Positions 49,868 through 58,408 are shown, counted from the first letter of the stretch. The stretch: 64,000 nucleotides of DNA from Nonomuraea dietziae (GCF_014195505.1 NZ_JACIBV010000001.1:3472001-3536000); one strand, 5' to 3'. A program made the numbers and translations. The notes: generated by a model from the sequence alone, not told the origin.

Positions 49868-50603
49868 CGGCAAGGTCGCGCTGATCACCGGCGGGGCGCG
49901 GGGCATGGGCGAGGCGCACGTGCGGCTGTTCCTGGAGGAGGGCGCGAGGGTCGTCTTCGGGGACGTGCTCGACGACGAGGGCAAGGCGCTGGCCGAGGAT
50001 ACCGGCGCGACCTACGTGCGCCACGACGTCAGGAGCGAGGCGGAGTGGGGGCGCGCGGTCGCGACCGCCCTCGAGACGTACGGCAAGCTCGACGTCCTGG
50101 TCAACAACGCGGGGATCATCAGATTCCGCAGGATCGCCGAGATGCCGCTGGAGGACTTCGGCCAGGTCATCGACGTGAACCTCAAGGGCACCTGGCTGGG
50201 TGTGAAGTCGGTCATCGAGCCGATGAAGGCCGCTGGACGCGGCGCGATCGTCAACATCTCCTCCATCGAGGGCTTCATCGGCGCTGCGGGCCTGTCCGCC
50301 TACGCGGCCTCGAAGTTCGGCGTGCGAGGGGTCACCAAGGCGGCCGCCCGCGAGCTGGCGCCCTTCAAGATCCGGGTCAACTCGGTGCATCCCGGCGCGA
50401 TCAACACCTCGATGGCGACCGACCCCGACCTCATGGCCGAGGTCGACGGAGAGGCGTTCATCAACTCGATGGTGATCAAGCGGTTCGCGAAACCCGTCGA
50501 GGTCTCGCACGTGGTGGCGTTCCTGGCCTCCGACCGGTCGAGCTACTGCACGGGCAGTGAGTTCACCGTGGACGGAGGCCTGCTGACCGGGGCGGGCTAC
50601 TGA
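49854..50603 (+). CDS. Short-chain dehydrogenase/reductase
   Basis: A classical SDR of 249 residues. Cofactor motif TGGARGMGEAH (about 12-22), NNAG at 85-88, catalytic Ser in NISSIEG, YAASK with Tyr and Lys, and C-terminal TGSEFTVDGGL. Asp in FGDVLDDEG after beta-2 favours NAD. It resembles 3-alpha/20-beta-hydroxysteroid dehydrogenases. Its ATG lies 14 bp inside the end of the ADP-forming ligase gene. It would oxidise a hydroxyl on the acyl-CoA or a related intermediate. Confidence 0.92.
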   Translation: MGLLDGKVALITGGARGMGEAHVRLFLEEGARVVFGDVLDDEGKALAEDTGATYVRHDVRSEAEWGRAVATALETYGKLDVLVNNAGIIRFRRIAEMPLEDFGQVIDVNLKGTWLGVKSVIEPMKAAGRGAIVNISSIEGFIGAAGLSAYAASKFGVRGVTKAAARELAPFKIRVNSVHPGAINTSMATDPDLMAEVDGEAFINSMVIKRFAKPVEVSHVVAFLASDRSSYCTGSEFTVDGGLLTGAGY

Positions 50604-50824
50604 CGCGAGGCCGGGAGGCCGGGGCCGTCCTGGACTCTGACCGCCAGGCCGTCCCGTCCTCCTTCGGCGAGCAGGAGGTGACACCTGCCCGTCGAGGCGA
50701 TGCCGTCATGGGCCGGCGGCGGAGCCGGCCATGCGACCTCGACGGGCGCGGCGCGGCCCACGAGGCCACCGGAGAGCGCCTGGGCCAGCACGATGAGCGC
50801 GAGTGTGCCGTAGAGGATCTTCAC
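50597..50824 (-). CDS. Small secreted protein (putative)
   Basis: 75 residues. KILYGTLALIVLAQALSGGLVG is a good signal peptide or membrane anchor; the rest is polar with one Cys (STGRCHLLLAEGGRDGLAVR). GTG start at 50824 without a clear ribosome site. It overlaps the SDR stop by 7 bp on the other strand. Hydrophobicity and a plausible signal favour a real gene, but conservation is unknown. Confidence 0.45.
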   Translation of the reverse strand: MKILYGTLALIVLAQALSGGLVGRAAPVEVAWPAPPPAHDGIASTGRCHLLLAEGGRDGLAVRVQDGPGLPASRQ

Positions 50825-50901
50825 TTCGGGTTAGACCCACAGAACACGCCAACGGTTGGTAACGATAAGGCAACGGTGCGTGACGGCCTTCCTATGGAGG
50901 C

Positions 50902-51513
50902 TCAGGCGCTGATCCACGCCGACGGCGTGATGAACAGCCCGGTCGCCTCCACCAGCGACTCGCCGTCCGGCAGCGAGATCCTGCCCTCGGCCCAGGTCTT
51001 GCGGCCCTCGGTGCGGGTGTACTCCGCGGTCGCCACCAGCGGCGTGCCGTACGGCACGGGCCTGCGGTAGCGGACGGTCAGCGTCCCGGTCATGCCCGCC
51101 GAGCCGGCGGCGGCGACGGCCTGGCCGAGCAGGTGGTCGAGGATCATGGCGCTGATGCCGCCGTGGACCGCGCCGGGCGGACCCTCGTGCAGCGGCCTGA
51201 ACACCACCTCGGCCCGCACCCCTCCGTCGCGCACCTCGATGAGCAGAGGCAGGGCGTGCGGGTTGGCGCCGCCGGTGACGGCGTTGCCGAGGTGCCTGAG
51301 CGTGCCGTCAGGAGCGATCTCGAACGGCTGGGGGGTCTGGCGCAGGACCGAGCGCAGCCGTTCGTTGACGGCGGTCAGGGCCGCGTGCGCGGCGGTGAGG
51401 TCGTCCTCTCCGACGTCGGTCAGCGCGACCGCGTCCATCAGCTCACGGGTCTGCTGGGCAAGAGCGCAGAGGGCGGCGAGGCGGGATTCCTCGGTGCCGA
51501 GTTCGACCGACAT
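50902..51513 (-). CDS. PaaI-type hotdog thioesterase
   Basis: 203 residues. The N-terminal 90 residues are helical (LAALCALAQQTRELMDAVAL). The C-terminal hotdog domain has the 4HBT signature GAVHGGISAMILDHLLGQAV, followed by LTVRYRRPVPYGTPL. It hydrolyses acyl-CoAs; the N-terminal helical part is longer than in PaaI itself. The start ATG 51513 is where the family begins; an ORF extension to 51735 would overlap the divergent promoter and was rejected. Confidence 0.88.
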   Translation of the reverse strand: MSVELGTEESRLAALCALAQQTRELMDAVALTDVGEDDLTAAHAALTAVNERLRSVLRQTPQPFEIAPDGTLRHLGNAVTGGANPHALPLLIEVRDGGVRAEVVFRPLHEGPPGAVHGGISAMILDHLLGQAVAAAGSAGMTGTLTVRYRRPVPYGTPLVATAEYTRTEGRKTWAEGRISLPDGESLVEATGLFITPSAWISA

Positions 51514-51642
51514 GCGGGACACCCTAGCGAACCCTTTAGGTAGATCTTTTCCACATTTGTCGGGGTTTGGGAGATATTTCTGGAACCGTCTTGACCTGCA
51601 GTTTCGACCCGAGCATCCGCTTGAGGCGCCCTTGGTACTGTC

Positions 51643-51670
51643 TTGACCTGCCCTTTCCTCAAGGTAGCCT
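51643..51670 (+). promoter_or_regulatory. Promoter of the CHAP-domain gene, with an upstream partial copy
   Basis: TTGACC (51643-51648), 16-bp spacer, TAGCCT (51665-51670). The surrounding 12 bp GTCTTGACCTGC occur also at 51588-51599, 52 bp upstream, but without a matching -10. The extra copy may be an activator site or an alternative promoter. Confidence 0.6.
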
Positions 51671-51719
51671 CCCTCCTCACGAGTCCCGTCGTGCACGGAA
51701 GGGTTCCCCCGCAACTTCC

Positions 51720-54167
51720 ATGACCCCAGAGACACAGAAGCTCATCAAGCTCCTGGAGAGCCATCTCGGCTACTCCGAGGGCAAGGGCGCGTACACCAAG
51801 TTCGGCGACTGGTACGGCAGGACGGTCGAGTTCGACGCCGACTACAGCGGCGCGCCGTGGTGCGACATGTTCCTGTCCTGGGCGGCGCACAAGCTGGGCT
51901 ACGAGGAGTGGGTCGGGCAGTTCGCCTACACCGTCGCGCACGCGGAGTGGTTCAAGAAGAACGACGCCTGGGGGCACAAGCCGAAACCCGGCGCGCTGGT
52001 CTTCTACGACTGGGGCGGCTCCAACGACATCGACAACATCGACCACGTCGGGATCGTCACGAAGGTCGTCGGGGACACGATCTTCACGATCGAAGGCAAC
52101 ATCGACGGGGGCGTCGCCAAGCGCAAGGAGCGCGACCAGAGCAAGGTCGCCGGCTACGGGTACCCGGAGAAGATCAAGGAGCGGCTGGAGGCGGCGCGGC
52201 TGAAGGAGGCCGAGGTCGAGGGCTCGCTCCCGCCCGACACCGAGCAGGGCCAGGCCGACAGGCTCCAGTTGCCCGCCCCCGCCGAGACCACCGTCACCTC
52301 GCTCATCCCCTCGCGGATCCCCTCCGCGGAGCCGTCCTCGCCGACGATGGCGGCGGGCGCCGAGGACGCGGCCACACCCAAGGCCGCCACCGTGCCGAAG
52401 AGCACCTCCCCCTCACCGAGCGCGTCCACGCCCCGCTCGCCCGCGACCACCGCCACGGACAGGCCCGTCGCCAAGAAGGCCAAGCACGCCAAGCCCGCCA
52501 CCGCCGACACCGAGGCCGCCACCCGCGAGCCCGTCACCGCCTTCAAGGACGCCTCGGCCTCGACCCCTGTGCCCGCGCTCGGCTCTCCCGCGCTGATCGG
52601 CCCGGTGCTGCTGGCCGCCCTCGGCGTGCTGGCCGTCGCCCGCACCCGCCAGCTGAGAGTACGGCTGTCGCCGGCCGTCGCTGCCGCCACGGCCTCGACG
52701 TCGCGCTCGGCGTCGGCTCCGGGATCGGCGTCGGCCTCGCGGCCGGCGGTGGCGTCGGCGCCGGGCCGTCCCTCCCGGCAGCCTGGGCGCCGTCGCGCCT
52801 CGGGCTCCCGCCGCGGCAGGCCCGTGTCGGGCCGCCCCGCCGAGCACCCGGCGACCTCCCCCCTGACGGCCACGGCGCTGACCATCTCGGCCCCCGTCGC
52901 CCACCCCGACCCCGTCACCACGACCGAGCCCACGCTCGCCTTCGCCGTGACTGCCGCCGATCACGCCATCGCCTCGACCGCCTCCGAAGCCTCAGCCGCC
53001 GCGACCGCCGCCGCCTCGACGACCGCCTCCGAAGCTGTGGGCGCCTTCGACGCGTCGCTCACCTCCGAGGCGGTGAACTCCTTGGAGACGCCGACCACCT
53101 CCGAGGCGACGGCCTTCGACGTCATGGCCGCCACCGGCACCAGGGCCGGATCCGGGTCGGGGCACGCTTCCGTGCGCGCCTCCGCTCTCGCGTCCGACCC
53201 CGCCGCGGCGCTCGCGGCCGGGCTGGAGACCTCGAGCGCGATCCTGGCGCAGCTGGAGGCGTCCTCGTCGGCACCGTTCGACGCGTTCTCGTCGGCACCG
53301 TTCGAGCCGTTCTCGTCGGCGCAGCTCGACGCGTTCTCGTCGGCGCCCTTCGACGCGTTCGCCGAGGCGACCGCCCCGTCGGGCGACGGGTACAGGGGCA
53401 GGCGCAGACGCAGGGAGCACCTCGCGGAGGAGAGCGCCGCCTTCGCCTCCGACGCCCCGATCCGCGGACGCCGGCACCGCTCGCAGGCCCCGGCCTTCAC
53501 GCGAGGCCAGGACACCCGAGCCCATCGCGCCACCTCCACGGGCTCCCCCGCCCGGCTCACCAGGCCCGCGCGGCCCAGCCGCCCGACGCGTCCTGTCCGC
53601 CCCGAGCAGCCGGCCCGCGGCACGACGACGGCCCCCCACGCCGACGTCCTCGTCCACAGCGCCAGGACCACCGACACCCTCGTCCACAGCGCCGTCACAG
53701 GACCGCACGCGGACACCCTCGTCCACAGCGGCGCGCCGCGGGCGGGCGCCCTGCCCCGCGACACCGCGACAGGCCGTCAGCGAGACAGCCTCGTCACCGG
53801 GCCGCACGCCGACCGACTGGTCCACAGCGGCGCCACCGACGGTTTCGGCCGCGGCGCCACGGACACCTTCTCCGCCGCCGTCCCTCTCCGTGGCCGCCGC
53901 CACAGGGACTCAGCCGAGTACCGTGACGTGCCTCCCGCGCCCCACCCGTTCCCCTCGCCCGAGACCGCCACCACCCCGCCGGCCCGCGTCCTTTCTCCGC
54001 AGGCTCCGCCGGACCAGGTCCCTGCGCACGTTCCCGCGGCCTTCACCCCGCCGGCCCAGACGCCTCAGGTTCAGTCCGGCCGCCGGCAGGAGCCGGCGCT
54101 CGTGGGAGCCTCCGGCGGGTCGGGAGGCCGCAGCGGCAGAGGACGGGGAGGGCGTCACCGCGCCTGA
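51720..54167 (+). CDS. CHAP-domain protein with internal membrane helix and long low-complexity tail
   Basis: 815 residues. N-terminal CHAP amidase domain (about 1-150) with Cys48 in GAPWCDMFLSW, His109 in DNIDHVGIV and Glu125/Asn127 in FTIEGNIDGG. A Pro/Ala/Ser/Thr linker leads to a single hydrophobic helix (289-308, LIGPVLLAALGVLAVA). Then 500 residues of Ala/Ser/Arg-rich low complexity include four SSAPFDAF-type repeats and several LVHS repeats. No N-terminal signal peptide is present, which is odd because CHAP enzymes act on peptidoglycan outside. The helix could be a C-anchor with a long cytoplasmic tail, but export of the N-terminus is unexplained. ATG 51720 fits the domain start. Confidence 0.85.
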   Translation: MTPETQKLIKLLESHLGYSEGKGAYTKFGDWYGRTVEFDADYSGAPWCDMFLSWAAHKLGYEEWVGQFAYTVAHAEWFKKNDAWGHKPKPGALVFYDWGGSNDIDNIDHVGIVTKVVGDTIFTIEGNIDGGVAKRKERDQSKVAGYGYPEKIKERLEAARLKEAEVEGSLPPDTEQGQADRLQLPAPAETTVTSLIPSRIPSAEPSSPTMAAGAEDAATPKAATVPKSTSPSPSASTPRSPATTATDRPVAKKAKHAKPATADTEAATREPVTAFKDASASTPVPALGSPALIGPVLLAALGVLAVARTRQLRVRLSPAVAAATASTSRSASAPGSASASRPAVASAPGRPSRQPGRRRASGSRRGRPVSGRPAEHPATSPLTATALTISAPVAHPDPVTTTEPTLAFAVTAADHAIASTASEASAAATAAASTTASEAVGAFDASLTSEAVNSLETPTTSEATAFDVMAATGTRAGSGSGHASVRASALASDPAAALAAGLETSSAILAQLEASSSAPFDAFSSAPFEPFSSAQLDAFSSAPFDAFAEATAPSGDGYRGRRRRREHLAEESAAFASDAPIRGRRHRSQAPAFTRGQDTRAHRATSTGSPARLTRPARPSRPTRPVRPEQPARGTTTAPHADVLVHSARTTDTLVHSAVTGPHADTLVHSGAPRAGALPRDTATGRQRDSLVTGPHADRLVHSGATDGFGRGATDTFSAAVPLRGRRHRDSAEYRDVPPAPHPFPSPETATTPPARVLSPQAPPDQVPAHVPAAFTPPAQTPQVQSGRRQEPALVGASGGSGGRSGRGRGGRHRA
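53265..53360 (+). repeat. Four 24-bp coding repeats in the CHAP gene
   Basis: Four consecutive 24-bp units (53265, 53289, 53313, 53337) encode variants of SSAPFDAF (SSAPFDAF, SSAPFEPF, SSAQLDAF, SSAPFDAF). They lie in the low-complexity tail. A second family of LVHS-containing repeats follows at about 53640-53835. Confidence 0.9.
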
Positions 54168-54199
54168 CCTCGAACGCCCCGGTCGGATACGATCTCGCG

Positions 54200-55414
54200 G
54201 TGACCGTCGTGCGCATCCCCGGCTCCAAGTCCGTCATGGCGCGAGCCCTGTTCATGGCCGCCGCCTCCGACGGGATCACCACGCTGGAGCTGCCGCTCCG
54301 GTCCGACGACACCGAGGCATTCGCCCAGGGCCTGCGCGACCTCGGCTACCACCTGACCCAGGACGCCGACCGGTGGAGCGTGCACGGCCGTCCCGACGGC
54401 CCGCCCGCCGGCCGCGCCGAGGTCTACTGCCGCGACGCCGCCACCGCGTCCAGATTCCTGCCCGCGCTGGCCGCCGCCGGTCACGGCACCTTCGCCTTCG
54501 ACGCCTCCGCCCAGATGCGCCGCCGTCCCGTCGGCCCGCTCACCGCCGCGCTGAGAGAGCTGGGCGTACGGCTGTCCGACGCCGACGGCCATCTCCCCCT
54601 CACCGTCGAGGCCTCCGGTGTCAAGGGCGGCGACCTGCGCCTCGACGCGGGCCTGTCCTCGCAGTTCCTCACCGCCCTGCTGCTGCTCGGCCCGCTGACC
54701 GCCGAGGGCCTGCGGATCACGGTGACCGACCTGGTGTCGGCGCCGTACGTCGAGATGACGCTTGCGATGATGCGCCGCTTCGGGATCACAGTGGCGAGGG
54801 AGGGCGACACGTTCGCCGTGCCGCCCGGCGCCTACCGCGCCCACGCCTACGAGGTCGAGCCCGACGCCTCCAGCGCGAGCTACTTCTTCGCCGCCGCCGC
54901 GCTCACCGGCCGTACGGTCACCGTCCCCGGCCTGACCCGCGACAGCCTCCAGGGCGACCTGCGCTTCGTCGACGTCCTGGAGCGCATGGGCGCCACCGTC
55001 GAGATCACCACCGAAGCCACCACGGTCACGGGCCCCGAGCGGCTGTCGGGCGTCACGGTCAACATGCGCGACATCTCCGACACCGTGCCGACCCTCGCCG
55101 CCATCGCCCCGTTCGCCACCGGCCCCGTCCGCATCGAGGACGTCTACAACACCCGCGTGAAGGAGTGCGACCGCCTGGCGGCCTGCGAGGAGAACCTGCG
55201 CAGGCTGGGCGTCGAGGTGCGCACGGGACGCGACTGGATCGAGATCCAGCCGGGGACGCCGGAGGCGGCCGAGATCGCCTGCCACGGCGACCATCGCATC
55301 GCCATGGCCTTCAGCGTCACGGGGTTGCGCGTCCCCGGCGTCACCCTGGACGATCCCGGCTGTGTCAGGAAAACCTTCCCGACCTTCCACGAGGTGCTCG
55401 CCGCCTGGGCCTGA
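54200..55414 (+). CDS. aroA: 3-Phosphoshikimate 1-carboxyvinyltransferase (EPSP synthase)
   Basis: 404 residues; makes EPSP from shikimate-3-phosphate and PEP in aromatic amino-acid synthesis. Conserved parts: PGSKSVMAR (Lys and Ser of the S3P site), LSSQFLTALLLL, YVEMTLAMMRRFG, catalytic Asp in DISDTVPTLAA, NTRVKECDRL, HGDHRIAMAF and CVRKTFPTFHEVL. Two departures: SKSVMAR where [ST]NR is usual, and DAATASR where class I enzymes have NAGTAMR, so Ala replaces the PEP-site Gly. GTG start 54200. Stand-alone; other aro genes are not nearby, so a second aroA elsewhere is possible. Confidence 0.92.
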   Translation: MTVVRIPGSKSVMARALFMAAASDGITTLELPLRSDDTEAFAQGLRDLGYHLTQDADRWSVHGRPDGPPAGRAEVYCRDAATASRFLPALAAAGHGTFAFDASAQMRRRPVGPLTAALRELGVRLSDADGHLPLTVEASGVKGGDLRLDAGLSSQFLTALLLLGPLTAEGLRITVTDLVSAPYVEMTLAMMRRFGITVAREGDTFAVPPGAYRAHAYEVEPDASSASYFFAAAALTGRTVTVPGLTRDSLQGDLRFVDVLERMGATVEITTEATTVTGPERLSGVTVNMRDISDTVPTLAAIAPFATGPVRIEDVYNTRVKECDRLAACEENLRRLGVEVRTGRDWIEIQPGTPEAAEIACHGDHRIAMAFSVTGLRVPGVTLDDPGCVRKTFPTFHEVLAAWA

Positions 55415-55442
55415 CGGCCTCGGGAAGCGGCGTGAGCCCGAC

Positions 55443-55559
55443 GGTCCCAGGATGTGGTCCCGGGATGCGGTCCCGGGATGCGGTCCCGGGATGCGGTCCC
55501 GGGATGCGGTCCCGGGATGCGGTCCCGGGATGCGGTCCCGGGATGCGGTCCCGGGATGC
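55443..55559. repeat. 13-bp tandem repeat, eight perfect copies plus one degenerate
   Basis: The unit GGTCCCGGGATGC is repeated eight times without change from 55456 to 55559, preceded by one variant copy (55443-55455, GGTCCCAGGATGT). Each unit carries the palindrome CCCGGG. Thirteen is not a multiple of three, so the array is not selected as coding. It fills the gap between aroA and the convergent LLM gene. Confidence 0.97.
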
Positions 55560-55563
55560 GGCC

Positions 55564-56427
55564 TCAGCCTGACGGCGTCGCTGAAGGGCGCTCATGGTCT
55601 GGTGTGAGGCCGTGGTCCGCGGCGAAGGCGGTCAGCTTCGTGACCGCGTCGCCGGTGCCCTTCCACGGGCGGACGATCAACCGGTCGACGCCCAGCGCCT
55701 CCCACACGGCGATCTCCTCGGGCGAGGCCAGAGAGGAGGCGTGGACGGTCACCGAGAACCTGCGTCCGTCGCGCAGCGCGGCCAGCCGTTCGAGCTGCGG
55801 CCGCACCGACTCCAGGGTGTGCGGCATGCTGATCCAGCCGTCGCACAGCGTGGCCGCCCTCCGCAGCGCCGCGGCCGACTCGCCGCCCGCCAGGACGGGC
55901 AGCGTGTGCTGGATCGGCTTGGGCTCGAAGGCGACCTCCGGGAAGGAGAAGAAGCGGCCCGTGTGGGCGACCGTCTCCTCCGACCACAGCCGCCTGGCGA
56001 CCGTGATCGCCTCGTCGAGGCGGGGGCCCCTGGTCGCGAAGTCGACGCCCGCCGCGTCCCACTCCCCCGAGTACCACCCCGCGCCCACACCGCAGACGGC
56101 GCGCCCTCCCGACACGATGTCGAGGGTGGCGAAGGCGCGGGCGGAGACGAAGGGGTGCCTGAGCGCGAACAGGTGCACCGCCGTACCGAGCCTGACGCGG
56201 GAGGTGAGCCCCGCCAGCCAGCACAGGTAGGCGGGCGCGTCGAAGAGCGGGGTGTGCGGCCTGATGCCGGGTGTCGAGGTGCCCGGATAGGTGGCCAGCG
56301 ACAGGTCGGTGGTGAAGACGAGATGCTCGGGGACCCACAGCGACTCGAAGCCGAGGGAGTCGGCGGCGACGGCGACGTCCTTCCACGCGGCGGGGTGGAG
56401 CAGGCCGAGGGGGACACCGAACTTCAC
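55564..56427 (-). CDS. LLM-class (F420-dependent type) oxidoreductase
   Basis: A luciferase-like TIM-barrel protein of 287 residues. MKFGVPLGLLHPAAWKDVAVAA, LGFESLWVPEHLVFTTD, VRLGTAVHLFALRHP, and GVGAGWYSGEWDAAG are typical of the F420-dependent mycobacterial-type group. GTG start at 56427 overlapping the dehydrogenase stop by 4 bp (GTGA). Its stop lies 4 bp from the 13-bp repeat array. It probably takes part in the oxidation or reduction of the acyl substrate of this operon; cofactor assignment (F420 rather than FMN) is inferred. Confidence 0.87.
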   Translation of the reverse strand: MKFGVPLGLLHPAAWKDVAVAADSLGFESLWVPEHLVFTTDLSLATYPGTSTPGIRPHTPLFDAPAYLCWLAGLTSRVRLGTAVHLFALRHPFVSARAFATLDIVSGGRAVCGVGAGWYSGEWDAAGVDFATRGPRLDEAITVARRLWSEETVAHTGRFFSFPEVAFEPKPIQHTLPVLAGGESAAALRRAATLCDGWISMPHTLESVRPQLERLAALRDGRRFSVTVHASSLASPEEIAVWEALGVDRLIVRPWKGTGDAVTKLTAFAADHGLTPDHERPSATPSG

Positions 56428-57320
56428 GCTCCGAACACCGCCTCACGCACGCGGATCCTGTGCTCGGCGCTGGTGCCGTAGGCGGCGCCGAGCGACCAGG
56501 TCCTGGCCAGCCAGAAACGCAGGTCCAGCTCGCCGGTGTAGCCGATCGCGCCGTGCACCTGCAGCGCGGTGCGGGCGGCCAGCGAGGCGGCCTCTCCCGC
56601 GGCCGCCTTCGCGGCGCTGACGTCCCGGTCGGGCCGGGGGGCGTCCTGCTCGTCCACGGAGAGCGCGGCGCGGTGGACCAGCGGCGCGGCGAACTCCACC
56701 GCGATCGCCACGTCGGCGAGCTGGTGCTTGACCGCCTGGAAGGCCCCGATCGGCCGTCCGAACTGGGTGCGCGTCCTGGCGTACTCCACCGACCTGGCGA
56801 GCAGCTGCCTGGCCACCCCGACGAGCTGCGCCGCCGTGCCGACGGTCGCCCTTCTCAGCAGCGCCTCGGCAGAGCCGGGCAGACGCTCGGGCTCGCCCGC
56901 CACCGTCACCCCGTACGGCTGCCTCCCTGGATCGAGCGCCCTGCGCGGCTCCGGCCGTACCGGCACGGCGGAGGGTCCCGTGACGTCCACGACCAGGTCG
57001 GCCAGGTCGGCGTCCAGCGCGACGCCCTCCACGAGCAGGCTCACGCGCGTCACTCCCTGCGGGGCGTACGGCGCGGCGACCAGCGTCTCCACGACGGGCC
57101 CCGGCATGGCGGCGCGTCCGGTCTCCTCGAGCGCGGGGACGACGTCGATCAGTGAGAGGCCCAGCCCGCCAGCCTCCTCCGGCGCGAGCGCCGCGAAGAA
57201 GCCGAGCTCGGTCAGCTCCTTCCAGCACGACACGCGGTCGGCGGGGTCACAGCGGTCGCGCAGCACCTCCCGTACGGCGGCGGCGAAGGCGAGCTGTTCG
57301 GAGGTGAAGGAGAAGTTCAT
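56424..57320 (-). CDS. Acyl-CoA dehydrogenase, small (partner) subunit
   Basis: 298 residues, shorter than classical enzymes (about 380). FAAAVREVLRDRCD, LGFFAALAPEEAGGLGLSLIDVV, a central region without a full beta barrel, QFGRPIGAFQAVKHQLAD, and the C-terminal ALQVHGAIGYTGELDLRFWLART. This is typical of one chain of the actinobacterial alpha2-beta2 FadE heterotetramers (ChsE type), which need two adjacent genes. ATG 57320 overlaps the other subunit's stop by 4 bp. Confidence 0.9.
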   Translation of the reverse strand: MNFSFTSEQLAFAAAVREVLRDRCDPADRVSCWKELTELGFFAALAPEEAGGLGLSLIDVVPALEETGRAAMPGPVVETLVAAPYAPQGVTRVSLLVEGVALDADLADLVVDVTGPSAVPVRPEPRRALDPGRQPYGVTVAGEPERLPGSAEALLRRATVGTAAQLVGVARQLLARSVEYARTRTQFGRPIGAFQAVKHQLADVAIAVEFAAPLVHRAALSVDEQDAPRPDRDVSAAKAAAGEAASLAARTALQVHGAIGYTGELDLRFWLARTWSLGAAYGTSAEHRIRVREAVFGA

Positions 57321-58402
57321 CGGGGCAGCCCCAGGACGCGTTCGGCGATGATGTTGCGCTGGATCTCGTTCGTGCCCGCGTAGATCGGCCCAGCGAGCGA
57401 GAACAGATAGCCGTCGAACCACGGCGTCTCGGCCGCGCAGGGGCCGAGCAGGTCCATGGCGAGGGCGTGCATGCGCAGGTCGAGTTCGGACCAGAAGACC
57501 TTGCCCATGCTGGTGGTGGCTCCGAGCTCGCCCTTCACGGCGCCGAAGGTGTGCAGGCGGTAGGCCTCGGCGTCGACGAGGCATCGGGCCGCCCTGTCCT
57601 GCAGCGCGGGATCGGCCGTCCGTGCCAGCGCGACCAGCCGCTCGGCCGTGGCGAGGAAGCGTCCGGGGCTGCGCAGCGTGAGGCCGCGCTCGGAGGAGGT
57701 GGTGGCCATGGCGATCTTCCAGCCCTGCCCCGGCTCTCCCAGGACCATGGCGTCGGGGACGAAGACGCCGTCGAAGAGCAGCTCGGCGAATCCGGGCGTG
57801 CCGTCCAGCTGGGCGATGGGCCTGACGGCGACGTCCTCCAGCGAGAAGAGGACGTACGTGAGCCCGTGGTGCCGCGAGCCCGAGGTCCTGAACAGGCCGA
57901 AACCGTGCGAGGCGAAGGCGGCGCGGGAGCTCCAGGTCTTCCTGCCGTGCAGGAGCCAGCCGCCCTCCACCTTGACCGCGCGGGAGGAGAGAGCCGCCAG
58001 GTCGCTGCCGGCCTCGGGCTCGGACCAGGCCTGCGCCCACACGTCCTCGGCCCTGGCCATCCTGCCCAGGAACGCGGCCTGCTGCGAGGGGGTGCCGAAG
58101 GTGAAGAGGGTGGGGGCGAGCAGGAAGATGCCGTTCTGGCTGACCCTGGCGGGAGCGCCCGAGGCCCAGTACTCCTCCTCGAAGATCAGCCACTCGATCG
58201 GGGAGGCGGAGCGGCCGCCGTGCTCCTCCGGCCACGAGACCACCGACAGGCGTGCGTCGGCCAGCCGCGCCTCCCACGCGCGGTGCGCCTCGAAGCCCTC
58301 GCGGGTGTCCATGGACGGCAGCCGCGAGGGCACGTGCGCGGCCAGCCAGTCCCGAACCTCGGCGCGGAAGGCCTGTTCGGCCGGGGTGAAGTCGAGATCC
58401 AC
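57317..58402 (-). CDS. Acyl-CoA dehydrogenase, large (partner) subunit
   Basis: 361 residues. MDLDFTPAEQAFRAEVRDWL, WPEEHGGRSASPIEWLIFEEEY, AWSEPEAGSDLAALSSRAVK (FAD and substrate loop), LHGRKTWSSRA, and the ending AGTNEIQRNIIAERVLGLPR. With the following small subunit it should form a heterotetramer that introduces an alpha-beta double bond into an acyl-CoA. First gene of the operon; ATG 58402 lies 6 bp from the operator shared with the DUF35-ligase operon, so the two operons are probably co-regulated. Confidence 0.92.
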   Translation of the reverse strand: MDLDFTPAEQAFRAEVRDWLAAHVPSRLPSMDTREGFEAHRAWEARLADARLSVVSWPEEHGGRSASPIEWLIFEEEYWASGAPARVSQNGIFLLAPTLFTFGTPSQQAAFLGRMARAEDVWAQAWSEPEAGSDLAALSSRAVKVEGGWLLHGRKTWSSRAAFASHGFGLFRTSGSRHHGLTYVLFSLEDVAVRPIAQLDGTPGFAELLFDGVFVPDAMVLGEPGQGWKIAMATTSSERGLTLRSPGRFLATAERLVALARTADPALQDRAARCLVDAEAYRLHTFGAVKGELGATTSMGKVFWSELDLRMHALAMDLLGPCAAETPWFDGYLFSLAGPIYAGTNEIQRNIIAERVLGLPR

Positions 58403-58408
58403 TCACCC

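Noticed and set aside
50604..50901. tRNA or small RNA in the gap after the SDR gene
   Set aside because: No cloverleaf or conserved RNA feature is visible; the stretch is better explained by the small secreted ORF on the minus strand and a short AT-richer promoter segment.
55443..55559. CRISPR array
   Set aside because: The repeats are 13 bp and directly adjacent without spacers, and no cas genes are present. This is a tandem minisatellite.
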